From contig QZLH01000082.1 in NCBI GenBank assembly GCA_003833135.1, positions 52,676 to 116,675 on the forward strand: a stretch of DNA of 64,000 nucleotides, written 5' to 3'. The notes beneath the pieces are model-generated. The model was given only the letters and a program-made list of their open reading frames with translations. It was not told where the DNA came from and searched no databases. The DNA is from Oehlia diaphana. Lineage: Eukaryota; Glomeromycota; Glomeromycetes; Glomerales; Glomeraceae. Shown one piece after another: positions 47,250 to 59,477 of this stretch (the first letter of the stretch is position 1; each line of letters starts with the position of its first letter). The translations under genes were made by a program, and so were the position numbers.

Positions 47250-48155
47250 TATAGTATGAAATCTAAAGATAAAATTAAAGTACTAATATTAAAATATAAT
47301 GTAAAAACTAAAAACATTAGCATAAAATTATACTATTTAGCCAACTTTTTACTGAAAGTCTGGTAAAAATTTTGATTATTAAAAATAACTTTCCTATAAG
47401 CTAAAAAAAAAAATACCTTTTTTTTGTATATTGTCATTGATATATTTTTCCTTTTAATTTATAGGAAAATTATTTTTAATGTCAAAATTTTACTAAATTT
47501 TTGGTAAAAAGTTAATTAAATAATGTAATTTTACAGTAGGCAATCAAAAGTATATGAATATAAGATACCAAAAAAATTCTTATACATATAACATAAAATA
47601 AAACTAAAAATGTAAAGTAAACATATTTATTTTATCTTCATTTATTAAATTACATAAAAATATAGACACTAATAATTTAATTTATGGAAGTAATTATTTG
47701 CAATTTTTTATGCATCAAATTGATTAATTTTCTTATAATATTCTGAAAAAATATTTTTTTTATGCATTCTCTATTGTTTTTTTCAAATAAAATAATAGTG
47801 AAGTATGTCAGAAAGTGGGTAAATAATTGTTTTTATATCTACTCCAGAAATTTTTAATAAGTTTAAAATCAGATTCCTAATCTTAATGTTTTTGATGATT
47901 TTAGTGCAAATGGTTTATATTTGATAAAAAATTAATTAAAAAAGGAAAATCTGAAAAATTAAGTGCATTTATTTATCATGTTCCTAAATTCAAAATCATA
48001 TATTATTCATATTATATGACCATATGATAATCTATATAATTTTGTAAAATAAGATGTCTATATACTTTTAATTACTTACTGTATATTAATGTTTTAGTTT
48101 TTATATTATTATATTTTAAAAATTAATACTTTAATTTGCTACATCTTCAGATTCC
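47250..48155. repeat. Large imperfect inverted repeat (about 0.9 kb) containing a smaller hairpin
   Basis: The arm around 47255-47325 (AATCTAAAGAT..., ATTAAAGTACTAATATT, AAAACTAAAAACATTA) is mirrored at about 48085-48155. Inside, 47336-47400 and 47455-47520 form a second hairpin (ACTTTTTACTGAAAG..., TAACTTTCCTATAAG and the inverted copy). No open frame survives. It is probably a non-autonomous transposon. Confidence 0.6.
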
Positions 48156-48419
48156 ATATTATTTTTTCAGTTTTTAATAATTAATTTTTCTGCTTTTTAT
48201 ACAAATTATAAATTAATTAAAAATAAAATAATAATAGCAAAAAAAAATTTATAAAAATGACTAAAAAGGTTTTAATTTGCCAAAAATATTATTGTAAAAT
48301 TTAAATATTATCTAATTATTTTTTTATTTATCAAATGAATAACTTTTTTTTTTAACATTTTTTAACATTTTTTGACAATTTTTAACCATTTTTAATAGAC
48401 TTTTAACATCTTTTAATGC

Positions 48420-48960
48420 TCTTTAATGCCTTTTCTTTCTTCTTAGACTTTTGAAGGCAAGCTTTTTTTTTATATTTACTTACTTTTTTATTTTCTATTG
48501 TTTCTTATCCATTTTCTTTTTATAGATTTTTCAACTTAGGTATCTTAGTAAATGTAGTAAATAGTAAGTTTCAAGTTTTTCAGAATTTTAAGTTTAGTTT
48601 CTTTATAGTAACTAACCAGTTTCATTTTTTATTTTAGTTTCTTCTATTTTGGCTGGATTTTTCCTTGGACTTCTTCTTTAAATTTCCTTTTAGATTTTAT
48701 TGTATTTCTTTTAACTTTTTTCTCAGGTCTTTTCTTTGGATTTCTTGAATTTCATTAAGTTTCTTTAAGTTTTTTTTGGATCTTTTTTTTAGATTTTTTT
48801 TATTTTTCTTTAGATTTCTTTTTGTATTACTTCTTTGGATTTTTTTGATTTTTTCTTTGAGTTTCTTTTTTGGATTTCTTCTTGAGCGACTTTTTTTTTA
48901 GTTGAAATTTTTTTATTTTCTTTATATGATTTATTTTTACTTATATTTGATTTAGTTTTA
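48420..48960 (+). repeat. Pyrimidine-rich tract with T3-5 and TTTCTTT/GATTTC repeats
   Basis: The plus strand is almost free of A over long stretches and is built from TTTCTT, GATTT and TTTTT variants. There is no coding meaning. It is followed at 49020-49210 by repeated TGCCAAAACT and GGTAAAACT motifs. Confidence 0.6.
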
Positions 48961-49743
48961 TTATGATTTTGGTTATTCATTTATCTTCTCTTTGGTTTTA
49001 GTTTATTCTAACTAAAGTTGCTTGCCAAAACCTAGAGGTTTAGATAAAATGGCATTTCACCAAAAAGCAAAATTCTGCCAAAACTATATTAAAGTTATAT
49101 TAAAAAACTGGTAAAACTTTGGAGAAAGATGAAATTGCCAAAACTTATTATAAATGCCAAAACTGCTAAAACTCTACCAAAACTATAATAAATTTATAGT
49201 AAAATTTTAGTAAAACTAATCGTAGGATTTTAAAGAAGTTTAGGCAGGCAACCTTAATTCTAACCCATTTAATCTTATTTAATTTTATTTTTAGTTCATT
49301 ATAATTTCAGTATAATTTCAATTATTTTTAACTTTAGTGATGATATCAAGAGTTATCATATAAACCATATATATAATGTAATGTGATTATAGATTTTTCT
49401 ATTCACAATTAATATGTTTGTAAAAATTTATTTTTATATGCAGATCAAATTAAAATTTTATATATGATTTATTATAGGTAAAATCACCTAATTTTAATAA
49501 ATTTATATATAAGTGAAATCACTTGAGTGATTTCACCTGCTTAAAGAGCAAATTAGCAAGATTCTAATAAAAAATTTTCAAATTTTTCAAACAAAAAAAA
49601 TTTTAAAAAAAAAATTTTAAATAAATAAAAAACAATTCTATAATACCATTTATATAAAATTTTTAACAGTTAAGATAATTTTATTACTATTCAATTTGTT
49701 TTAATAAGGGAAATTAAATAATATAAATTTTAAAAAAAATTTA

Positions 49744-51336
49744 TTTCTCACCCAGATGATTTTTCACCCCCTATTATGTAATAAATTTTGATTGGCTGAT
49801 GAAACTTTACAATTACATCATACCAGTCAATCAGTTATTTGTTTACTTCCTTTTAGTTTGCGTTAAAAATTTACATATAAATCACATTTTTTCTTTCTTT
49901 TAGGTTTCAGGCTCTTTTAGTTTCGCACTTAAAGGTATATTTTTTTGTTTTTTAATTTTCTTCTTTTTTACTTTGCTTTATTTTTACTAACTTTATTTTA
50001 TTTTTTTTTATAGGATTTTTTCTTTATTATCGTTCACTTTACATTTATTTTCCTTTCGTCTTTATCTTTATCTCTATTTGTTTCATTTCCTTTTTCATTT
50101 TATATTCTTTCTTTTTTATTTTCCCTTTTATTTTCATTTACATATTTTCACTTTATTTTTTCTTTTATTTTTATCTTTGTCCATTTTATTTTCATTTTTT
50201 TTTTATTTTCTTTCTCCCTTTAGGTCCTTAAAACTTGGCTAAAAGAAAAGAAAAATAAAGAAACAACTGGTTAGTAAAAATAAATTATAAATGAAAAATG
50301 AAAATGAAAAAAATATACTTACCTGAAGTCTTAAAGATTTATCAAAACCTAAAGAAGTAAGAAAAAAATAGGTCCTTCCAGTTTCATGATCAAGGTATGT
50401 TCTTTTCTTTTTTTTATTTACTACTTTTCAATTCTTTTTATTTTTAGGTTTTGTTCTTTTTATTTATATTTGATCTTAATCTTTCCCTCTTATTTTTTCA
50501 GGTTTTAGACTTTAAGATTTTTTTTTTGTTTAGATTTCAGTAACTTCCACATTTTTCTCTTTTTTAGATTTCTGATTCTCTTTGAATGAATAGTTTTATT
50601 TCTGTTATTTTTTAATTTTTGATTGTTATTTTCTCGTCTTTATTACTAATAATTTTTTATTTTCTTTTCCTTTCTGTTTGTTTCATTTCTATTTTATTTT
50701 TATCTTTCTTTATTTCATTTTCATTTCTCTTCATTTTAATTCCCTTTCTTTTTTATTTTCTCTTCTTAATCCTCTTCCTTTCCCTTTGTTTTTATTTTCA
50801 TTCTTTTCTCTTTCATATTTCTTCTATTTTCCTTCTTTTATTTTTATTTTTATTCTTTTTTCCTCTTATTTTTCCTTTAACTTTGCTCTCTTGCCTTTTA
50901 TTTTTGTTTCTTTCTCTTTGCTTTTATTACTCTTCATTATCTTTGCTTCTTTAATATTGATATCATCATTCATCTCGCTCATTTCTTATATTATTCTTAA
51001 TTTATCATTTTTGGATGTATTTTTAATCTTTGATTAGATTGATTTCTATTTTTCTAACTTTCAGATCACTTTATATGTCAAATAAATATTGCTATTAAAT
51101 TATATCTATCATTTTATCATTTTATCTCCATGTTTTTTTATTATTATTGATACTAATTATGTAAATTTAATTTTAAAACATTTGTATTTTATTCTTCTAT
51201 TAATAATGATAATCTTTCAAAAAAATAAAATTATATGTACCGAAAAATTTTAAAGTTAAAAAAATCAGCCAATCAAAAATAAGCCAACCAAAAATGTTTA
51301 TCACGTGATAGGGTGAGTAATAATATTACTCACCCA
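49744..51336. mobile_element. Inverted-repeat element of about 1.6 kb with a pyrimidine-only interior
   Basis: The left end has TCTCACCC, then CCCCTATTATGTAATAAA and TTTTGATTGGCTGATG. The right end, read inverted, has ACTCACCC, TATCACGTGATAAAC and TTTTGATTGGCTGAT. The interior (about 49890-51050) is strongly strand-asymmetric, nearly all C and T on the plus strand. Long hydrophobic open frames there (for example 50619-51037) follow from that composition and are not called as genes. Confidence 0.55.
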
Positions 51337-51587
51337 GGGTATACTTGCCGCCCATATTCAAAAAAGGAAATTATAACAATAATTGATCGGCAAGTGTATT
51401 GTTACAATTTCCTTTTTTGGTAAATGGGCGGCAAGTATAACCCAGGGTGAGGCAAAAGTATCATTCTTGATAGACATGAGGTATTATTCTTGATAGACTT
51501 TACTGTAAAATATATTATGCATATCAAGATTCTCCTGCATACCTATCAAGAATGATATTTTTGCCAGGGTGAGGAATAAATTCACCC
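51311..51587. repeat. Three consecutive palindromes separated by CCAGGGTGAG
   Basis: The first is 51311-51335, GGGTGAGTAAT and its complement. The second, 51337-51443, has arms with TACTTGCCGCCCAT and AAAAAAGGAAATT mirrored by AATTTCCTTTTTT and ATGGGCGGCAAGTA. The third pairs 51451-51473 (ATCATTCTTGATAG) with 51543-51565. Junctions between them repeat CCAGGGT, so the unit may be modular. Confidence 0.75.
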
Positions 51588-52242
51588 TTTTTGAATTTTA
51601 TACCATTAGAATTATTTTAATAGAATAGCTTTAAAATATTTCTTAATTTTATAACAATTTATAAAATTAAATTTATTATTGATATTTTATATAATTTACA
51701 TATATAATTAAGGCAGTGACATAGTGTTGTTGATATTTATTTATATGAATACCATACCACACTGCCTATAGTATTTCAATTAGTACCCCCAATTCTGGTA
51801 ACTTTAGCTTAATTCTGGTTAAAATTATTATGTACCCCCTCATATAATTCACAAAGTACCCACGAGTATTATATAATTTTTAAATCGGGTATTTTGTATA
51901 ATACCCGGGGTATGTGCAGTATTACTGTATTTTGGTTTATTGCGCGTTTTTTTTAAAAAATTATTTGTCATGAATTATGTCATTTCAAGTTAATTTGGTG
52001 TTTATATATAGGTTTTTTAGGTAGTAATGGTACAGGTTTACTAGTTGCGTAATCATATTTTTCACGTGAATAAATTTACAATGGTATAATCGAGAATAAT
52101 CTGTACAGATTATTAAGAGAACACAGGGGTCTGTACTTGTTATTACGTAATCTGTCATAAATTTATATTTAGAGTTATTCGGTCATCCTTTTTTTTCTGA
52201 ACAACTTTTCTTTGCAAGAATTCTACGAAAGTTTTTTTAACT
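51588..52242. promoter_or_regulatory. Upstream region of the UFD1-like gene, with a small inverted-repeat insertion
   Basis: A short element at about 51713-51770 is bounded by AGGCAGTG and CACTGCCT and lacks coding capacity. A hairpin, CGGGTATTTTGTATAATACCCGG, at about 51886-51908 lies 330 bases upstream of the start codon. The remaining sequence presumably includes the promoter. Confidence 0.45.
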
Positions 52243-54558
52243 ATGTCTATTTCTTATACCCGAACCTTATTGTCAGGATCAGTAATCTCGACTTTGGAGG
52301 GAGATAAACTTATTCTTCCACCTTTTGTTCTCGAAGAGATATTACGTGCGGCTAGCAATAATTCACATAACGATTTTTCGGAAGCACAACTTCCTTATCC
52401 AATTACTTTCCAAATATCTAATCCAAGAACACAATTAATAACCCATGGAGGTGTCTTGGAATTTAATGCAAGTGATGATAAGATCTATTTACCAGAATGG
52501 ATGTATAATTCACTCTCACTCGACGAAGGTGCGGAAGTGACAATCCGATTAAAAGAGCTACCAAAAGGAACATGGGTAAAATTTCGCCCGATGAATTCTG
52601 AATATAAAAAAATAAAAGATTATAGGTAAATCTTATTAATTCCTATTGAATTTATGAACTTTTAGTGTTTAATATTGAAATGAAATTTCTTATTTAAATA
52701 TTTGATTTTTTCTTTTTATAGAGCTGCTTTTGAGGGATATCTACGTTCACACTATGCTACTTTGACTACAGGAGAAATTCTTACAATAAAGCAAGCAAAT
52801 TCCTCTTATCAGTTTGTGGTAGACTCTTTAAAACCTGCTAATGCCGTACAAGTTGTGGATACAGATTTAGAGGTTGAAATATCACCACTTGCTGGAGAAG
52901 AAGCTTCTCTAAGTATTGATGAAGACATTTATGTTGGACAAACTGTTCAAGGTATCATTCACAAGAATGATTATGCTTACTTCAATTTGACGAATATTGA
53001 CAAATCACATGGATTAAATATCGTGCTAAACATTAAGGGAGGAGATGCAGGTATATATATCAATTTTAATTTTTGATGCTTTAGTATATAGTCGTTATCG
53101 ATTATTTATATGAATTTTATTTCAGATATTTGGCTGACCGCCCATTCAATAATATGATTTCAGATCTCCTTGTGTCCAACGTTCAGTATCCCAAAGATGA
53201 TGACCACATTTGGTCAAACTTCTCATCTGAGCCTAAGAAATCCATATTTATTGCGCCTACAAATTACGAATATGCTACTAAAGATGATATCCATATTGGA
53301 GTACATGGGTATAGTGATATAAATTCTTACGAGTTAACGGTAACCTATTCTGACCAACAATTAACTAAGCCGGAGTCCTCGTTGGAAACCGTTAACGATG
53401 CGAATGAAAATGCTCCCGGATATGCTCAATGTAGTAATTGTGGAAATTGGATTCCAGAAAGAACGATCGTTTTGCATTCAAATTTCTGTGAAAGAAATAA
53501 CATAAAGTGTAATTTATGTGGGAAAATAATGAAAAAAGAAGAAGAGAAAAGTCATTGGCATTGTTCTAAATGTGATAAGGTAACTTGAGATTTCTAATTA
53601 TAAATCATAAAATAATTTATATATTAAATGTTGATATTTAATGCTGTCTTAATTTATTATTTAGATTGGTGATATTTCAGAGCAAGCAAAACATGAAGTT
53701 ATCTTTCATACAGAACGTAAATGTTCTTGTGGATTTGTAACAGAATCATTACCGGATTTAGCGTTACATAGACGAACAACATGCCCGGATAAACTTGTAA
53801 TATGTAGGTTTTGTTCCAATTTAGTTAAACAAGGAGAACCCTCAACCAATCAAAATGATATGTTGGAAGGTTTAGCTTCCCATGAATCATATTGTGGAGG
53901 TAGAACCATCACATGCGTAAAATGTAAAAAGGCTGTTATATTAAAAAACGTTGCAGCTCATATGAAAATGCACGAAGTCGAAAAACAAAATCAAAGATTG
54001 CCACCACTTTGTAGAAATGCTAATTGTGCGAGAAATGCGGCAGTCAATTCATTAAGATTATGTACAGTTTGTTTTGGGCCTTTCTGGTCACCGACAGCAG
54101 ATCCAACAAAAAAGATGTTATTTACAAGAGTGGCAAGAAAATACCATCAACAGTTAACTGTTGGATGCAAAAATTCTTGGTGTAAAAATGAGGTATTTTA
54201 TTATAATTATTATATTCAGATGTTTGAATAAACCAAATTATATATACTAAAGCTATTTATTTGTTTTTAGTTTTGTGCTACAGGTAATTCACAGCCAAAA
54301 GATGCTACAACAGCAGCAACCACATTAATTCCACTTTTACAACAAGTTCAATCATCCAATTCAGCACCTATGTATCTTTGTGTGGATGAAAATACAATGA
54401 AAAAGCGTTTACTTGCAAATCTTTTATATAAGGGAGATATTGAAGGAGAATTTTCTATTGAATTTTGTATTAAAGCAATAGAAGTTGAAAATGGAGATTT
54501 AGTTAAAGCAAGGGAATGGTTAATATCTAATGCACCTAATAACTTTTTAAGAAATTAA
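52243..54558 (+). CDS. UFD1-domain protein with PPC-like domain, zinc fingers and C-terminal UBA-like segment, 5 exons
   Basis: Exons: 52243-52625, 52722-53050, about 53126-53579 (or from 53092), 53665-54192, 54271-54558. The first 200 residues are a UFD1/Cdc48-adaptor double-psi barrel (LEGDKLILPPFVLEEIL, GGVLEFNA, YLPEWMYNSL, GTWVKFRPM). UFD1 proteins present ubiquitylated substrates to Cdc48/p97. Then comes a PPC-like beta domain: YFNLTNIDKSHGLNIVLN, GGDA and IGVHGYSDINSYELTVTYSD. Next are Cys/His clusters CSNCGNWIPERTIVLHSNFC, CNLCGKIM, CSCGFV, CRFCSNLV and CVKCKKAVILKNVAAHMKMH, which are TRAF-like zinc fingers. The end, FCIKAIEVENGDLVKAREWL, is UBA-like. The intron 2 junction is a problem: the canonical acceptor at 53125 leaves the next exon one base out of frame. 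An alternative acceptor at 53091 restores frame but gives a 41-nt intron and 11 extra residues. With it the protein would be 671 aa. Confidence 0.85.
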
Positions 54559-56570
54559 TAATTTTATAATGTTTTGGCTAATATATTTTATAGTACTTTT
54601 TGAAAAATGATGTAAGAATTATTTATGCTGTATAATTTTGTATATATACAAAAATATAATTATAATAAGAGATTAAAGTTTTAGATTAAAATTGTGAACT
54701 TTAACATTATTTTATTTATAATTAATAGGTAATAAAAAAAAAATATAAGGAAAGCTTTAAAATTTTATATATATAGAAGATTTATCAGAAGCAATAAATA
54801 TATAGCATATTATTATTATATATTCTTAGATAAAGAGCAAATAATAGATTTTAAATTTAATATTAATACTAAAATTCAAAGTAATTTACACTTCTTTCTT
54901 TTATAATAGGAAAAAAACTTTTTAGTATTTTGGTATTTTAATTATAATAATGATAGCTTCAGATTTTATCAATTATTTAGTATAATAAAACTATTATAAT
55001 TATTTGTTTTAAATGATCTTTTTATTATATTTAATACAACTTATATTTAATTTTACTAATAAAAAAAGCAAATTAAAATAAGTGTATTGTTAAAATTCAC
55101 CAATAGTAATTATTATCATAGGTAATTATTATTATTTAATTTAATTTTAAATTAGAATTAAAAACATTAAATAATAAATACATTATAAACTAATTATTAT
55201 TGATTTTAAATATTTTAAAAATTAGAAAATTTTAATAAAATGATTAAATTTATATATTTTTTAAAAAACTGTTTTAAACAGTTCCTTTTTAATCTTATAA
55301 ATTTATATATAATGAATTTAAAACAATATATTATTAAAATTAATATTTTAATTAATTTATTTTTTATCCTTTTATCTGTAAATCTCTACAGGCATATTTG
55401 TCCTGCAATATTTAGTTATCATTTAAAATTCTTCTTTTTTTTTTTTTTAAGGTAGTGCAATTTGTAAGTTTATTAATTATATGTGAGAATACAAAAACAT
55501 CTGTTATATAATTAATTTATTAAAACTTCAACCCAGTTTCCTATCTATAAGATTGCTCCTATACCCTACCATTATCTTATAGAATTTATATCATTTAAAA
55601 ATCTAATATATAATACAAATTATAATAAATTATATATTTTTAAATAGTTTAAATCTTGTACTTTTTAAGTAAAAAAATTTTTTATTAAATAATTATAAAT
55701 AAAAAACTCTTTATAAGCCAAATATTAGTATTGTCATATAATATTATATAATTAATATGAATTACATAACTTTTAATTAATCAAAAAAAAAATATAATAT
55801 AATTTATATTCTGATTTTATTATGAAAAAATAATAATAATGAAATAATAAAGTCATAATAACAAAAAGATAAAAAATAATAAATAATAAAAATAATAATA
55901 TTTGAAAACTTAGTATTTCAGAAAAAAAATTTAAAATAAATTTATTTATTTTTATTAACAGTATAATCTATTTATATATTACTAATAGAATTTTACATAT
56001 TATCAAAACTATATTAAAATTATAGTAATAGATTAATAGATATATTGAAAAGTTTAAACAATTATTAAGTTTAGATAATGTTCAAAATATTTTATTAATA
56101 GTTTAAATATTTTAAAAATTTAAACTTTTATCAAATTCTAAAAATTTTGCTTATAATTTTATAATATATAATACAAAATTATAATACAAATTATATTTTT
56201 TATATGCTTATAAATAAATATTTCAATAACTTTCACATAAATAATTAAAGAACTTTATAAATTAATTTAAAAATTTTGTAAGCAAAATTGTGAATTTTAT
56301 TTATTATATAAAAATTCAAATTTTTCAAATTCTATAACTAGAATTGAATGTGCTATAAATGAAATATATAGTATAATAGGATTCCGCCTATTATTATTAT
56401 CATTTTCAAAATGGTTGATGTAGTGTTGATCATACATAAAATTCAATTTCCCATTAAGAATACTGAATATCTAATCATCATCATGTGATCAAATAAATTA
56501 ACCAATTAAATATCATCATACCGTTCATTAATAATTTTGTATTTTAACAAAAGACATGTTCAACTTAATA
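54559..56570. other. 2-kb very AT-rich region, nothing recognised
   Basis: Dominated by TA-rich low-complexity sequence. A 71-codon frame at 55240-55455 reflects composition only. No inverted-repeat borders stood out. Confidence 0.5.
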
Positions 56571-56571
56571 T

Positions 56572-58120
56572 AATGACTTTTACAGAGTATCTAATCAGCA
56601 CTTGCCTTGGTTGTAAAAAATGTTTATATTGTGGAGATTGGAAAGGCACTTAATATTTGAAAAAGAATGTATTTATGTGACAAAATTATCAAGCCAAATA
56701 AAAATAACTGAACTAATAAAGTAAAGATTGCGTTTTCTCAGATTTCAACTTCCAATTTACCTTCAAAGCAACTTGAATACATTAAAAATAAGATTATTCA
56801 GTTCAATTATTCCATAGATATTAATACAAAGTTCAAGTTTACCTTTTGTTCAGTCTGCAATAGCGTATTTCAAAGAAAAAGAAACTCTTTTACTAAATGC
56901 AAGATTAATTCAAATAAAGATAATTCTGAAAATAATGAGTCAAATAATAATATTATTGACTTGGATGGACCTAATGATGAGATAAGTAAAAAATCTAATA
57001 TAGAACAGATGATATCATTCAATTTGATAATAAAATCTGCTACAGACCCAACCATCTAAATGGTTGGAAATAGAAGTATCATCATTGGATGACATTTTTG
57101 CAGAAGTTTATTATTATGTTTGAAAACTAACTGGTAATGAGAAGATCATACATTCAGATTATTTGGTATTATTTAAGCCAGAAAAATCAACAGGAGCTGG
57201 GCACAGTTAGCAGATTTTAGTAGATTACAAGAAACTGTTAGATAAAAAGAAAAATATGGTAATTGTAGTTTCTTTGAAAAAGGAAAAAAAGCAGAAACGA
57301 AAGGTAAAAATTAGATTTTCTTATTATATAATAAATGTAGCTAATTGTGTTAGAACATTTGTATTTTAAGATATTACAGATTCTGATAAAGAAACGGAAA
57401 ATGAAAATATTAAGCTATGTAAAAAGAAAAATGCAATCCCAAAATTGGATAATTTTTCCACAAATTTACAACAGGAAGGACGTATAATTTGTGATTTAAG
57501 GGAACAATACAAATGTGATCAACATCATGATGCTTCATGTTTTGTCAGTAATGTATGGCATGTAAAACTCACTGCAATGCATCTCCAATGTTGGGCTAAA
57601 AAAATTGTAAGCTGTTTTATTAACATTTATTATACATTAAAAAAGCTGTCTAATCAAGTTTATTTATTTTTAGATTTGAGGTTCTACAGATAATACTTAG
57701 CCACCAGATTTTCTGATTTTTTCACAAACTAGTAACATCAAAAAAAATCCTAAAACATCCACGCCAATGATGGTTTCAAATTCAAATTCTAATACAATGC
57801 CATTTTTTTTCGCCATTTCACCTCAAATAATACTATTTACACAAAATTCAATTACAAATGATGTACCAAATTTACAATCAAATGTATTACTTCCTTCAAA
57901 ACAACCAATTCCATCTCTTGATAAATTTTTTACTAAATTAGATGAATTAGGTATTGGGGAGTTTACAAGATTTAAAAATAATTTTGAAAGTGAGTAAATT
58001 ACTATAGATCAGATTTATAATCTCACAGATGCCAAATTTAATCAATTAGATGTAAATAAAATTAGATAGCGTAAAACATTTAGAACTGTAGTATAACATT
58101 ACAAACAATATAATTTTTAT
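56572..58120 (+). pseudogene. Decayed member of a multigene family: Cys-rich N-terminus, middle charged region, SAM-like C-terminus
   Basis: Fragments occur in plausible order. Near 56610, CLGCKKCLYCGDW. At 56730-57050 a frame reads FCSVCNSVFQRKRNSFTKCK followed by Asn/Asp-rich sequence. At 57095-57300 a beta-rich stretch contains an interrupted AGAGHS-type motif. At 57445-57610 it reads EGRIICDLREQYKCDQHH and WHVKLTAMHLQCWAKK. At 57850-58100, PIPSLDKFFTKLDELGIGEF, FTRFKN and ITIDQIYNLTD resemble a SAM domain. Several stops interrupt (for example TAG at 58067-58069 where Trp is expected before RK), and splice joins are unclear. The layout matches a repeated family I associate with Rhizophagus. 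Its function is unknown to me. Confidence 0.6.
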
Positions 58121-58272
58121 TATTAAATAAACTGTAAAAGTATAATTGTTTAGAAATTTATAATATAAAATTTTATATCGTAAGTAACTCTATAACTTTA
58201 TTTTATATATTATAATTATAAATATTGATAAATTTAATTTTTAATCTAATTTTTATATCGTTTATACTAACA

Positions 58273-59405
58273 TTACATATAAATTGAATTTTCAAAAAAT
58301 TTAGCAGCCATTTGTGAAGTGATTTGAGAACATGCTACTAAAAAAGGATATTTTAGATCACTACATGAATTAACAAAATCTCTATGTTTTTTTAGAAAGG
58401 ATTTTATAACAAAAAAACTAGATTCAATAGGATTGAAATCTGGGGAATAAGGTGCTAAAAATTTAACATGACCACTAAATGCTTCAATATAATTTATAAG
58501 ATCTTCATCATGATGAATTCGTGTATTGTCAAGTATAAGAATACTTTGTTCAGAAAGATACGAATTTATTTAAAGAATCTAATATAAAAAAAATACAAAA
58601 ATAAATTATAAAATAAAATTTATAATATACCACATTTGAAACAACAAATTCTTTAAATTTTTCTTTTGTAACACTTCCTTCTATTATATTTATAGCAATA
58701 ATACCTTGTAAAGATAAAGTAGGCAATATTATGTATCATGTTCTACATACAAATACATTTTTTTAACTGCAAATATATTTTTTAATGAATATTCATAACC
58801 ACAGGACAGAGTATGCTTATCTTTAGAAGCTTCATCCATAAATATAAGCTGTTCAGGCTTATAATTATATCCAACTTTTGCAATAAATGTACTTTTAAGT
58901 AATTCATTTCGTTCATAAACTGCTTTATGTAGCTAGATAAAAAAAAGTTAAAAATAAGTCATAATAAAAAGAATAGAATAATTTCTAATAATTCTAAAAC
59001 TTACTTTTTTTCTACTAATCCCACAGTAAACTAAAGTGTTGAAATAAAAACCAGTTTTTCTGTTTGTAATTCAAGCTCTCCTACTAGTTCATCTAGATAC
59101 CAATCTACTTTATCTTTAACTAGTTCTCACAATATCTAAATTGATAGTACAGTTAGTATTAATCAGAATAAATAAATAAATGTTTTTTTTCATTTATAAA
59201 CTACCTTCATTTCATTTCTACTTATGTCATCCTGGTAGTTTCTGCTAAGGATTCATTACCGTTTTCTATTTACATAAACTTGCAATACTCTATCAACAGT
59301 ACTTTTACTAATGTGTAATAATTTAGCAATATTTTTATGACTATGACCATTATGATAAAGGTAAACAACCCTCCATTTCAAATCCTCACTGAAAGTACAA
59401 GTCAT
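58273..59405 (-). pseudogene. IS630/Tc1-like (DDE) transposase relic with introns
   Basis: Read on the minus strand, it starts MTCTFSEDLKWRVVYLYHNG, with a helix-turn-helix (HKNIAKLLHISKSTVDRVL), then stops soon after. Further pieces are KDKVDWYLDELVGELELQ, TLVYCGISRKK, LIFMDEASKDKHTLSCGYEY with the first catalytic Asp, LPTLSLQGIIAINIIEGSV, ILILDNTRIHHDEDLI with the second Asp, and FLAPYSPDFNPIESSFFVIK with the Glu. The final stop is at 58273-58275. Candidate introns lie at about 58562-58635 and 58933-59005 (GTAAGT...CTAG). In-frame stops and a frameshift in the N-terminal half make it inactive. The catalytic triad is still readable. The terminal repeats were not identified. Confidence 0.75.
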
Positions 59406-59477
59406 TGCAGAAAAACTTTATACTTTGAAAAATCGGCAAAAATCACAAACTTTAAGTGAAAGTTATTTCAAATAATA

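Noticed and set aside
50619..51037. Two overlapping hydrophobic 110-120 codon frames resembling membrane proteins
   Set aside because: The strand is nearly all C and T, which forces Phe/Leu/Ser/Ile codons; no start context, conserved motif or splice structure supports a gene.
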